9,271 bases of DNA from CANJJB01 sp964449295. GTDB taxonomy: Bacteria; Chlamydiota; Chlamydiia; Chlamydiales; Rhabdochlamydiaceae. The position numbers and the translations under genes were made by a program. The notes under the pieces are model-generated. The model was not told the origin of the DNA. It searched no databases and worked only from the letters and a program-made list of their open reading frames with translations. The DNA is taken from assembly GCA_964449295.1 (NCBI GenBank), contig CAYUZN010000075.1, positions 1-9,271 on the forward strand, given 5' to 3'. This document shows positions 1 to 6,761 of the stretch, piece after piece. Each line of letters starts with the position of its first letter. Positions within the stretch are counted from its first letter, which is position 1.

Positions 1-1
1 T

Positions 2-76
2 AAATTGAAAATTGGCTCAAAAGAACCGAAAAATCGACAGAACCTTAATTTCGAAGGAGGTCTATTTAAGACATGA
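2..76 (+). CDS. Possible 3' end of a plus-strand gene entering from the left edge
   Basis: Frame 2 of the plus strand is open from the first bases to a TGA at 74-76, giving about 24 residues that start KLKIGSKEPK and end GGLFKT. The other two plus frames have stops at once (TAA at 1-3, TGA at 6-8). The tail is basic and hydrophilic and I do not recognise it. If real, the gene converges on the TPR membrane protein that ends at 162, leaving 85 bases between the two stops. A fragment this short could be open by chance, so confidence is low. Confidence 0.22.
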   Translation, partial: KLKIGSKEPKNRQNLNFEGGLFKT

Positions 77-161
77 GATCCTTAAATCGAATTGAGCAGC
101 TTATCTAGCGTTTTCCAAGACTCCTTTTATTTTAGAAAACAAATGGTGCTTCGGAAGATGT

Positions 162-1187
162 CTAATTATAAAACTGAATTAAGACTTTAGCTTGAGGATC
201 ATCAGCATCTTTTAATTCTTGATAAAGACGCAGGCCTTGAGCATTTTTGCCTTGTTGAAAATAGAGAGCGCCGAGTTTAAAAAGAATCTCTTTATCATCG
301 GGAGCTATCTGTCGCATGATCTCATACTCTGCCATCTCTTCATTTAAGAGCTCTAAATCGTGATAAATAGCAGCTAGCTGCGCATGCACCCACAGATTAT
401 TTGGAGTATAATCATCTAGAATTTTAAATTCTTCGATCGCCCTTTTAGCTGTGTGCTTAAATTTGTCTATCATAGTCTCAGATTGGTATTGCTCTATGAT
501 AAACGCATAGGGAATCTGTTTGCCTAACTTTCTTGGATCAATATACAACTTATAAAGCGCTACATAAAAAAGACCAAGAGAGCTATGAACTTGAGGATCT
601 GTTGGCATCTTTTTAATCAATTCAAGATGCTCTTGTATACACTGAAGATGCCATAGCTCTTTCATAAGATGAACGTCCTGCCAGTGACACCACAGACTAA
701 ATTTAGCAAGGAGTGGCTGCAAACTTTTAAAATAAGATGAAGCTCTGTAATACTGATACTCTTGTCCTTCAAGGTGATCGATGAGTTGATAAATAATATC
801 AGTGAGAGATAACTGACTATTTTTTTCATCTGATAATAATTTGAGACAATGAGAGACAAAATCCTCTTTCAATCTGAGAAATTGCTCTGGTTTTTTTGCG
901 TGTAAATAAAATCTAAGAATAAAATAAGAAAAACTTGTTAAAAAAATAATTCCTATAGAAAAAGCAACGAGAGACGATTTTGCAAAAAAAGGGAAAAAAA
1001 GAATCAAGGCTAATACTTCTATAAATCCAGCAAGAAAAAAACAGAGATTGAAAATCACATAACTTCTTGTGATATGACGAAACTGCAACAGAGTTGTTTG
1101 AATGAGCTGATGGACATAGTCTGGGAAAAAGGAAGTCCCTAGCGTGATTCTACTTTTTGCTTTCTGAGAGCTATCAATTACGGGCAT
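162..1187 (-). CDS. Membrane-anchored protein with TPR-like C-terminus, function unknown
   Basis: A 341-residue protein that I cannot assign to a named family. A basic N-terminal stretch (residues 1-42) leads into two hydrophobic helices at about 43-66 and 71-94, separated only by a short turn (FAKSS). HAKK follows directly. By the positive-inside rule both ends should lie in the cytoplasm. Residues 100-260 are predicted helical. Residues about 267-300 (AQLAAIYHDL, then APDD) and 301-333 (LGALYFQQGK, then LYQEL) look like two consecutive TPR units, so the tail is probably a protein-interaction scaffold. It is the last gene of a three-gene minus-strand cluster. Its ATG lies 7 bases after the stop of the small exported protein, with no good Shine-Dalgarno sequence, which suggests translational coupling. 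The role is unknown; the context suggests a link to the response regulator two genes upstream. Confidence 0.85.
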   Translation of the reverse strand: MPVIDSSQKAKSRITLGTSFFPDYVHQLIQTTLLQFRHITRSYVIFNLCFFLAGFIEVLALILFFPFFAKSSLVAFSIGIIFLTSFSYFILRFYLHAKKPEQFLRLKEDFVSHCLKLLSDEKNSQLSLTDIIYQLIDHLEGQEYQYYRASSYFKSLQPLLAKFSLWCHWQDVHLMKELWHLQCIQEHLELIKKMPTDPQVHSSLGLFYVALYKLYIDPRKLGKQIPYAFIIEQYQSETMIDKFKHTAKRAIEEFKILDDYTPNNLWVHAQLAAIYHDLELLNEEMAEYEIMRQIAPDDKEILFKLGALYFQQGKNAQGLRLYQELKDADDPQAKVLIQFYN

Positions 1188-1194
1188 AAGCAGT

Positions 1195-1560
1195 TCAATG
1201 ATTACCTGTTTTGATCATATAATCGATGACTTTTTGAGAGACGCCTAATTGTTTCAAATCAATAATTTCAGCTGTACTCAAGTAAAAAACGCTATGTGTC
1301 GCATCGATTTGACTAATAATTGCAGTATCACTTAAATCTGCTTTTGACATTTTTTTGATATCGTCTACAGTGAGCGGCTTTTTCTGATCAATTTTACTTA
1401 AGGTATTAGGGCTCTCTTTTTTTAAAGCCTCTCTATCTGAATCTGCAAGAGACGCTTCGATAACTAGCTCTGATTCTGGACTCATAAGGCTGTCTGTGTT
1501 TGTTTTATCCCCAAAAAGCGAGGCTGTCAGACAAAGAAAAATAATCACTTGTTTGTTCAT
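1195..1560 (-). CDS. Small exported protein with a tandem helical repeat
   Basis: I place the start at 1560, giving 121 residues. The frame stays open upstream, but that part only re-reads the response-regulator gene, whereas at 1560 a typical export signal begins (MNKQVIIFLCLTASLFG, then DK). Cleavage is likely near residue 17; there is no lipobox cysteine. After an acidic linker the protein has two copies of one motif 31 residues apart: LTVDDIKKMSKADLS at 63-77 and LSTAEIIDLKQLGVS at 94-108. Each is followed by an I-x-x-x-I helix (I81/I85 and I112/I116). Similar 'LTxxDI...aGLSDxxII' motifs recur in short proteins of Planctomycetes and Chlamydiae; I know of no assigned function. The ATG follows the regulator's TAA by one base, with AGGG about nine bases upstream, so translation is probably coupled. 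Periplasmic location is inferred. Confidence 0.8.
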   Translation of the reverse strand: MNKQVIIFLCLTASLFGDKTNTDSLMSPESELVIEASLADSDREALKKESPNTLSKIDQKKPLTVDDIKKMSKADLSDTAIISQIDATHSVFYLSTAEIIDLKQLGVSQKVIDYMIKTGNH

Positions 1561-1561
1561 A

Positions 1562-2290
1562 TTAATTGCCCTGATCTTTTTCTTTTGTAAGAAAGGGCGT
1601 TGGTTCATCTTTGAAACGATAGCCGACACCTCTAACTGTTTCAATCCAATCAAATTTCGGTCCTAATTTTTTTCTAAGTGAGGCTATATGCACATCGATG
1701 TTGCGATCGACAATCAGCGCATCTTCATTATGAACATCATCTAACAATTGATTACGAGTTAGCACCTTACCCCGATTTGAGAGCAGCCGCTTTAAAATAC
1801 CAAATTCTGATAGAGTTAATGTGACAATTTTATCTTCTTTGCGCAGAAGATACCGATCAACTTCAAGAGTGAATTCTCCAAAAGCGATTACTTTAGGAGC
1901 TTTTTCTGATTCTTTGCCTCTACGTAAAATAGCTCTAATACGAGAAAAAAGAATCTTAGGAGAAAAAGGTTTTGGAACATAATCATCTGCCCCCAACTCT
2001 AACCCTAAGATCACATCGAGCTCTTCTCCTTTAGCAGACAAAATAATAATAGGAATAGCTTTCAGATCGGGATCGCTTTTCATCTTACGACAGACATCAA
2101 ATCCATTTTGACCAGGAAGCATGATGTCTAAGATCACTAAATCGGGTCTTTCTCTTTTCACAGCTTGAAACCCGTTGATCCCATCGACTTCTACATGGAG
2201 TTTATAACCACTCATTTCAGCTTGAAGCTTGATAAGAGCTGCAATGTCCTCTTCATCTTCGATTAATAATATGCGTTTCTTTTGACTCAT
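1562..2290 (-). CDS. OmpR/PhoB-family response regulator
   Basis: A 242-residue two-component transcription factor of normal family length. The receiver domain (about 5-122) has the full active site: acidic pair E11/D12, phospho-acceptor D55 in LVILDIMLPG, S85 at the Thr/Ser position, and K107 in PKPF. The winged-helix DNA-binding domain (about 133-228) shows the recognition-helix pattern VDRNIDVHIASLRKKLG at 194-210 and the wing TVRGVGYRF at 218-226. It should therefore be a phosphorylation-dependent regulator, unlike ChxR of Chlamydiaceae, an atypical OmpR-type protein that works without phosphorylation. No histidine kinase gene is present in the window, so its partner and targets are unknown. 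The start at 2290 is supported by GGAGA (2299-2303) eight bases upstream. It heads the cluster with the exported repeat protein and the TPR membrane protein. PhoB is the closest-looking relative, but orthology to phoB is not shown. Confidence 0.95.
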   Translation of the reverse strand: MSQKKRILLIEDEEDIAALIKLQAEMSGYKLHVEVDGINGFQAVKRERPDLVILDIMLPGQNGFDVCRKMKSDPDLKAIPIIILSAKGEELDVILGLELGADDYVPKPFSPKILFSRIRAILRRGKESEKAPKVIAFGEFTLEVDRYLLRKEDKIVTLTLSEFGILKRLLSNRGKVLTRNQLLDDVHNEDALIVDRNIDVHIASLRKKLGPKFDWIETVRGVGYRFKDEPTPFLTKEKDQGN

Positions 2291-2340
2291 TCAAGTTATC
2301 TCCAACTATCTCTAATAGGGTTCTATTTAATCAGAAGGTA

Positions 2341-2362
2341 AAAAAAAATTCACCACAATTTT
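2341..2362 (-). terminator. Weak hairpin plus T-run at the end of sdhB
   Basis: On the minus strand, AAAATT (2362-2357), a six-base GTGGTG loop and AATTTT (2350-2345) are followed by four more T (2344-2341). This has the layout of an intrinsic terminator, but the stem is only six A-T pairs and begins inside the sdhB stop codon. It may be a weak or leaky end of the tatD-sdhCAB transcript. Read-through into the response-regulator gene, which starts 71 bases after sdhB ends, remains possible; I see no convincing promoter in that gap. Confidence 0.3.
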
Positions 2363-3129
2363 CATTTTTCCTCAGGATTAAGACCACCCAATAAATCACG
2401 TAAGGCTTGTTTAGAGACCTCTCTTCCCATTTCTGCCAGCGATTCTGTTAAGGGAATCTTCTTCGGACAAACTTCGACACAATTTTGTGAATTTCCACAC
2501 CCAACGCCCTCTTTTTCCATTAAAGCGTGAAGCCTTTCAGTGGCTTGCATTTTTCCTGTCGGATGGGAATTAAAGAGGCGCACCTGAGAAATCGGGGCAG
2601 GCCCCATAAAAGATGAGTGGTCATTGACTTGAGGACAAGCCTCAGAACAACACCCACATGTCATACATGTCGAAAGAACATACCTTATTTCTTCTAATTG
2701 TGGGCTCACTTTTGGGCCAAAACCACGTTCAAACGAACCATCGACATCAATCCAAGCGTGGACTTTTTTTAAATTATTAAACATCGTATCGCGCTTGACC
2801 ACAAGGTCTCTTACTAAGGTAAATTTAGTCATAGGAGCCAGCGTGACAATAGAGCTGCCAGATCCTTTTATCAGATTGTCAATCAGAGCTGTGCAAGCTT
2901 GTCTTGGTCTTCCATTGATGAGCATCGAACAAGAGCCACATACCTCTTCTAAGCAACCTTGTTCCCACACGACAGGCGCAACTTTTTCCCCTTTTCGATT
3001 ATAAGGAGATTTTTGAATATCCATGAGAGCAGAGATCACATTATAAAAAGGTTTAAGATCGAGCTCAAATTCTTCCCAATATTGTTTTTCTGAAGTGCCG
3101 CGAAAAACTTTTAAGATAAATTTTTTCAT
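2362..3129 (-). CDS. sdhB: Succinate dehydrogenase iron-sulfur subunit
   Basis: A 255-residue electron-transfer subunit of succinate:quinone oxidoreductase (TCA cycle and respiratory chain), held on the cytoplasmic face by SdhC. The N-terminal ferredoxin-like domain has the [2Fe-2S] ligands C59, C64, C67 and C79 (GCLEEVCGSC, then QAC). The C-terminal domain has C155, C158, C161 and C165-P (CMTCGCCSEACP), then C211, C217 and C221-P. By family precedent C155/C158/C161/C221 hold [4Fe-4S] and C165/C211/C217 hold [3Fe-4S]. All three clusters look intact. The ATG overlaps the sdhA stop in an ATGA (3126-3129) and has no clear Shine-Dalgarno, so it is probably translated by coupling. It is the last sdh gene of the operon. 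The sequence fits the Bacillus/chlamydial type better than the proteobacterial type. Confidence 0.97.
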   Translation of the reverse strand: MKKFILKVFRGTSEKQYWEEFELDLKPFYNVISALMDIQKSPYNRKGEKVAPVVWEQGCLEEVCGSCSMLINGRPRQACTALIDNLIKGSGSSIVTLAPMTKFTLVRDLVVKRDTMFNNLKKVHAWIDVDGSFERGFGPKVSPQLEEIRYVLSTCMTCGCCSEACPQVNDHSSFMGPAPISQVRLFNSHPTGKMQATERLHALMEKEGVGCGNSQNCVEVCPKKIPLTESLAEMGREVSKQALRDLLGGLNPEEK

Positions 3130-5015
3130 ATTGGAAGTTGTATATTAGATGGGATGTTTTCTAGATGAGGTTTCACTTTTTTAGCATGTGCATAATCTCT
3201 TTTTTCAAGATGAGAGTAGTGCCTTGTATCGACACTGCGATAAGAGATCATTGGCTCTTCTCTTTCGTAAGAAGCTACCGTTGTCTTGAGCCATTTACCA
3301 TCGTCTCTATGAGGAAACTCCAATTTAAAATGAGCCCCTCTTGATTCATCGCGCATCAAAGCTCCTTTTGTAATCACTAAAGCTATTTCTAACATAGCGC
3401 CGAATTGAGCTGCAAATGCATATGTTTGATTCATCAGAGTTCCTTTATCATCTAGCGATATGTTTTTATAACGCTCTCTCAACTCTTTCAACTTGACAAT
3501 GGTTTTCTTTAAATCTGCATTATTTCTCTTTACAGTCACATGACGCACCATCCAATCGGCCATTTCATCATGTAATTTATAAATATTTTCAGAGCCATTG
3601 CGATCTAGCAAGTCACATTTGAGCGCCTCTTCTTGAGATAAAAACTTGGCATAAATACGTGCATCAAGATCTGCATAAGACATCTTTAAACTCTGCAAAT
3701 ATCTAGGAACTTCTATACCTGCTACCAGACCAGAGAAGATACAAGATAAAAGAGAATTAGCCCCCAGTCTATTGGCGCCATGATACTGAAAATCTGATTC
3801 GCCAATATTGAAACATCCAGCAATATTGGTCATTTGCCTAAATCTCACATCTCTATCGCTATCCGATGCAGCTGGCCAATCAACCCAAGCACCTCCCATC
3901 GAATAGTGCACTGCTGGGAAGATTTTCATCGGCACTTTTCTAGGATCATCTCCTGTAAATTTTTGATAGATATCGAGGACAGATTCTATTTTATGATGTT
4001 GCTCTTTTGAAAGATGCGTTAAATCTAAATAAACTTGCATCTTGCCGTCAATGCCAAGACCCAGCTCACATACCTTTAACATCTCTCTTGCAGCAATATC
4101 GCGTGGGGCCAAATTACCAAAAGCAGGGTAGAGCTCTTCTAGAAAATACCAACGCTCTCCCGTTTTCCCACAAGGTATTTTTCTGCCTTCTGGCGTTTCA
4201 ATTGATTTAGTGGCATCTCCATAAACCCAGACTCTTCCTCCTTCCCCTCGTGTCGATTCTGAAATTAAACGCAATTTATCCTCTCCAGGAATCGCTGTAG
4301 GATGAATTTGAATAAATTCTCCATTGGCATACCACATCCCTTGCATAAAGAGACGTCCATTTGCAGCTCCTGTGCAAAAGGTAGAATTCGTTGATTTTTT
4401 AAAAATAAGACCAGGACCGCCTGTTCCAAAAATCACGGCATCTGCCTTTAAAACATCAAGTTTTAAATTGAGAAGATCCATGATGACAACCCCTCTTGCC
4501 CTTCCCTCGTCATCAATGACAAGACGCATAAATTCATGGTTTTCAAATTTTTCTACAGCTCCTGTACACTCATACCTGCGTACCTGCTCATCTAACGCAT
4601 ACAAGAGTTGTTGTCCTGTAGAGGCTCCACAAAAAGCCGTCCTATTATAGAGAGTTCCTCCAAAACGACGAAAATCGAGATTCCCTTCTGGGGTTCTATT
4701 GAAGGGGCAGCCTAATCTATCCATCAAACGAATAATGCCAGGTGCTGCAAGGCACATCTCCAGAATAGGGGGTTGATCAGCTAAAAAATCTCCCCCCTTA
4801 ATCGTATCATAAGCATGAATGTAAGGAGAATCATCTTCCCCTTTGAGATTCATAGCAGCATTAATACCGCCTTGTGCACAGACAGAATGGGAGCGCTTGA
4901 CTTTTGTAACAGAGACAATTTTGACACGGCATCCTGACTCTGCTAATTTCATAGCAGCTGAAAGACCAGCAAGCCCGCCACCTATTACAATCACATCTTT
5001 GAGCACTTTTTTCAT
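3126..5015 (-). CDS. sdhA: Succinate dehydrogenase flavoprotein subunit
   Basis: A 629-residue catalytic subunit that oxidises succinate to fumarate and passes electrons through FAD to SdhB. The N-terminal dinucleotide-binding motif is IGGGLAGLSAA (11-21). H43 in RSHSVCAQGG is the expected covalent FAD attachment site. Active-site residues are present by alignment from memory to E. coli SdhA: H238 (IHPT), the SESTRGEGG loop (252-260), catalytic R305 in LAPRDIAARE, H370 (HYSMGG) and R416 (GANRLGANS). The C-terminal helical domain (about 450-629) is complete. The start overlaps the sdhC stop as ATGA (5012-5015) and lacks a usable Shine-Dalgarno, as at the sdhA/sdhB junction. L-aspartate oxidase and fumarate reductase are related alternatives, but neighbouring sdhB and a B. 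subtilis-type sdhC decide for SDH. Confidence 0.98.
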   Translation of the reverse strand: MKKVLKDVIVIGGGLAGLSAAMKLAESGCRVKIVSVTKVKRSHSVCAQGGINAAMNLKGEDDSPYIHAYDTIKGGDFLADQPPILEMCLAAPGIIRLMDRLGCPFNRTPEGNLDFRRFGGTLYNRTAFCGASTGQQLLYALDEQVRRYECTGAVEKFENHEFMRLVIDDEGRARGVVIMDLLNLKLDVLKADAVIFGTGGPGLIFKKSTNSTFCTGAANGRLFMQGMWYANGEFIQIHPTAIPGEDKLRLISESTRGEGGRVWVYGDATKSIETPEGRKIPCGKTGERWYFLEELYPAFGNLAPRDIAAREMLKVCELGLGIDGKMQVYLDLTHLSKEQHHKIESVLDIYQKFTGDDPRKVPMKIFPAVHYSMGGAWVDWPAASDSDRDVRFRQMTNIAGCFNIGESDFQYHGANRLGANSLLSCIFSGLVAGIEVPRYLQSLKMSYADLDARIYAKFLSQEEALKCDLLDRNGSENIYKLHDEMADWMVRHVTVKRNNADLKKTIVKLKELRERYKNISLDDKGTLMNQTYAFAAQFGAMLEIALVITKGALMRDESRGAHFKLEFPHRDDGKWLKTTVASYEREEPMISYRSVDTRHYSHLEKRDYAHAKKVKPHLENIPSNIQLPI

Positions 5016-5875
5016 AGACTAAGGTAAGTCCCCCAAATCGCTGCAAGACCTAAGAAAGAGACAATCAGCATCAACCCTAGAGCGACTTTAGCAGCTCTTT
5101 TCTGAGATATCATCTTAATCACAAAGCCCCATGTCATCAAAAACGTCCAAAAACCATTAAATCCATGGAAGCAGGCAGCTAGAACAAACAGAGTATATAG
5201 CCCAACATAGAGAGGATCTTTGAAGGTATCTCTCACACTTAAAAGAGAGGCCGTTCCAAAGTTCTCTGTGACAGCAATCACCTCTTCTTTTTCTAACGGT
5301 TCTTTTTCAAGAGCCTTCACCCAAGCTGTTTTTTCAGTTTGCTTTTCTTTGACAATATCTTGTGCATCATAAATTGCAAATCCAAGCTGGTCCGTCAAAG
5401 CATGCAGCTCTTTATCGGTGCGAATTTTAACAAAATAAGACGTCGTCTGCCCTTGAGTCACAGACCAAGGGTAATCTAAAAAACGCATCTCTATGATGTG
5501 TACACTTAATCCCAAAAGCAGAATCCACGACGTAAGTCTCTGCCATGAATACGCTCTATTTCTTTTAGTCTTTATAAAAGGTTTACTGCCATCACTAGAC
5601 GAAACATTTGATTTAGCCGTGAGTAAAATTCTTATTCCCCAAACCATATGGATCAAAATAGGAATACCTAAAAGACCTATCTCAATGGCTGGTAAATAAG
5701 GTAAGTTGTGAATCGTATTCACAGCATCTACAAAACTTTTTCCATTGCCACCTAAAAGAAGTGCTGCTTGAGAATTGACAAAAAGGTGTTCGATCAAAAA
5801 AAGCACAAGCCAAAGCCCCATCAAAGAGTGAAGTCTTTTCCATACAAATTCTTGCGAAGGTCCTGTCATGTCCAT
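5012..5875 (-). CDS. sdhC: Succinate dehydrogenase cytochrome b subunit, Bacillus-type di-heme, with long loop insertion
   Basis: Membrane anchor and quinone-reactive subunit, 287 residues from the start chosen here. It aligns by eye with B. subtilis SdhC (about 202 residues): RRLHSLLG there matches KRLHSLMG here. The four heme-ligand histidines have counterparts at H30 (LIEHL), H76 (LIHMVWG), H126 (VHIIEMR) and H237 (FHGFNGFW), so both b hemes should bind. Five membrane helices are expected. Between helix 3 and helix 4 (about 132-220) is an insertion of some 65-70 residues compared with Bacillus, highly charged in its second half. Start: the frame is open up to 5953, but that region is the end of tatD read in another frame, and similarity to Bacillus begins just after the Met at 5875 (a second Met is at 5869). 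No clear Shine-Dalgarno supports either, so the exact start is uncertain. It follows tatD by 19 bases. Confidence 0.93.
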   Translation of the reverse strand: MDMTGPSQEFVWKRLHSLMGLWLVLFLIEHLFVNSQAALLLGGNGKSFVDAVNTIHNLPYLPAIEIGLLGIPILIHMVWGIRILLTAKSNVSSSDGSKPFIKTKRNRAYSWQRLTSWILLLGLSVHIIEMRFLDYPWSVTQGQTTSYFVKIRTDKELHALTDQLGFAIYDAQDIVKEKQTEKTAWVKALEKEPLEKEEVIAVTENFGTASLLSVRDTFKDPLYVGLYTLFVLAACFHGFNGFWTFLMTWGFVIKMISQKRAAKVALGLMLIVSFLGLAAIWGTYLSL

Positions 5876-5894
5876 ACTGAGGTTATTAAACACG

Positions 5895-6668
5895 TTAAGC
5901 GTCTTTTGGAAAAGAAAAAAATTGACAGGCATTGATAGTCGTTTGTCTAGCAAGCTCTGCAGCAGAAATATTTTTCACTTGTGCAAGCACGTGAGCTGTT
6001 TCTGCAATATAACTAGGCTCATTCATTTTTCCTCGACGAGATTGAGGAGAGAGATAAGGCGTGTCTGTTTCAATGAGCATCTTGTCAAGAGGAACATAAG
6101 CTGCCACCTCTTTCAACTGGCTTGATTTTTTAAAAGTGACAATTCCAGAAAATGAAATCAACCATCCTCTATCTAAACACCCTTGTGCCTCTTCAATAGT
6201 TCCCGTAAAACAATGAAGCACGGCGGGCAGTCCACGGTAGTTAGCATCTGCCATGTCAAATAAATCAGAAAAAGCATCCCTGCAGTGGAAAATTACGGGC
6301 AATTTCACTTTCCTTGCTAATGCAAAATATTTTGAGAGAAATTTTTTTTGCACTTTCTTATCAGAATGTTCGTAATAGTAATCAAGCCCTGTTTCGCCAA
6401 TTGCAATCAATTTTTTTTCTTGTGCACACTGCTCTACTTTTGGGAAAAAACTCTCCCCCTCTTTTTCGACATCATGAGGAGTTGTAGCAGCTGCATTATA
6501 AATCCAGGAGTGTTGTTTTGATAGCAGAAGACCTTCTTCTAATGATTTTTCCCCTGTACAAATGTTGATAACTTTCTTGATGCCACTCTCTTGGCATCTT
6601 GCGAGCATGCCAGCTAAATGCTCTTTCACAGACTCATCTGTTAAGTGTGCGTGTGAGTCGATATACAT
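5895..6668 (-). CDS. tatD: TatD-family metal-dependent deoxyribonuclease
   Basis: A 257-residue TIM-barrel amidohydrolase of the TatD/YcfH group, cytoplasmic, with family precedent for 3'-5' exonuclease activity. Metal ligands are all present: H6 and H8 (DSHAHL), E92 (GETGLDYYYE), H128 (FHCRDA), H152 (LHCFTG) and D202 (ETDTPYLSP). I chose the Met at 6668 because DSHAHL follows directly and AAAGGAA (6674-6680) sits about six bases upstream; the open frame extends to 6713 but only through AT-rich promoter sequence. It is the first gene of the minus-strand run tatD-sdhC-sdhA-sdhB, an association also found in Chlamydia (CT594-CT591). There is no evident functional link with succinate oxidation, so conserved order may be historical. 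Which TatD paralogue (TatD, YcfH, YjjV) it equals cannot be settled from the sequence alone. Confidence 0.95.
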   Translation of the reverse strand: MYIDSHAHLTDESVKEHLAGMLARCQESGIKKVINICTGEKSLEEGLLLSKQHSWIYNAAATTPHDVEKEGESFFPKVEQCAQEKKLIAIGETGLDYYYEHSDKKVQKKFLSKYFALARKVKLPVIFHCRDAFSDLFDMADANYRGLPAVLHCFTGTIEEAQGCLDRGWLISFSGIVTFKKSSQLKEVAAYVPLDKMLIETDTPYLSPQSRRGKMNEPSYIAETAHVLAQVKNISAAELARQTTINACQFFSFPKDA

Positions 6669-6707
6669 ATAAATTCCTTTAATATAATTTTTTATTAACA
6701 AAAATAG

Positions 6708-6749
6708 TTGCAAATCATGCTTGATTTTATTATAAAAAATAATTATAAT
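6708..6749 (+). promoter_or_regulatory. Two overlapping sigma-70-like promoters for the 400-residue gene
   Basis: Candidate 1 is TTGCAA (6708-6713), a 17-base spacer and TATAAA (6731-6736). Candidate 2 is TTGATT (6721-6726), a 17-base spacer and a perfect TATAAT (6744-6749). Candidate 2 would start RNA near 6756, inside the Shine-Dalgarno sequence (AGGGG, 6752-6756), leaving almost no leader. Candidate 1 would start near 6743 and keep the ribosome site whole, so it is the likelier source of translated mRNA. The region is extremely AT-rich, so chance matches to -10 hexamers are expected; the 17-base spacing in both is the main support. Confidence 0.5.
6729..6749. repeat. Perfect inverted repeat over the divergent -10 elements
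   Basis: ATTATAA at 6729-6735 and TTATAAT at 6743-6749 are perfect 7-base inverted repeats separated by seven bases. Because of the symmetry the minus strand also contains TATAAT (6734-6729, and again at 6747-6742), which could serve tatD with a leader of roughly 55-65 bases, although I find no good -35 hexamer for it. The repeat may be an operator, a pair of back-to-back -10 elements, or just low-complexity AT sequence. Confidence 0.35.
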
Positions 6750-6761
6750 ATAGGGGAAATT

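Noticed and set aside
14..27. Small hairpin GGCTC/GAACC considered as a terminator
   Set aside because: It has only five pairs with one mismatch or wobble and no proper T-run beside it.
110..140. Inverted repeat GTTTTC/GAAAAC after the TPR gene, considered as a terminator
   Set aside because: The loop is 19 bases, the stem is weak, and no T-run follows on either strand.
1561..1653. Longer N-terminus for the small exported protein, starting at 1653
   Set aside because: The extra 31 residues re-read the response-regulator gene in another frame and would bury the signal peptide that begins at 1560.
4324..4650. Plus-strand open frame of 108 codons inside sdhA
   Set aside because: It is antisense to conserved, motif-bearing sdhA sequence, has no ribosome site and its translation has no recognisable pattern.
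5876..5953. Longer N-terminus of SdhC, starting at 5953 or 5932
   Set aside because: It overlaps the end of tatD, and similarity to Bacillus SdhC starts just after the Met at 5875. Not fully excluded, since no start has a clear Shine-Dalgarno.
5868..6125. Plus-strand open frame of 85 codons antisense to the tatD/sdhC junction
   Set aside because: It lies opposite the conserved tatD C-terminus and has Cys/His/Arg-rich shadow composition.
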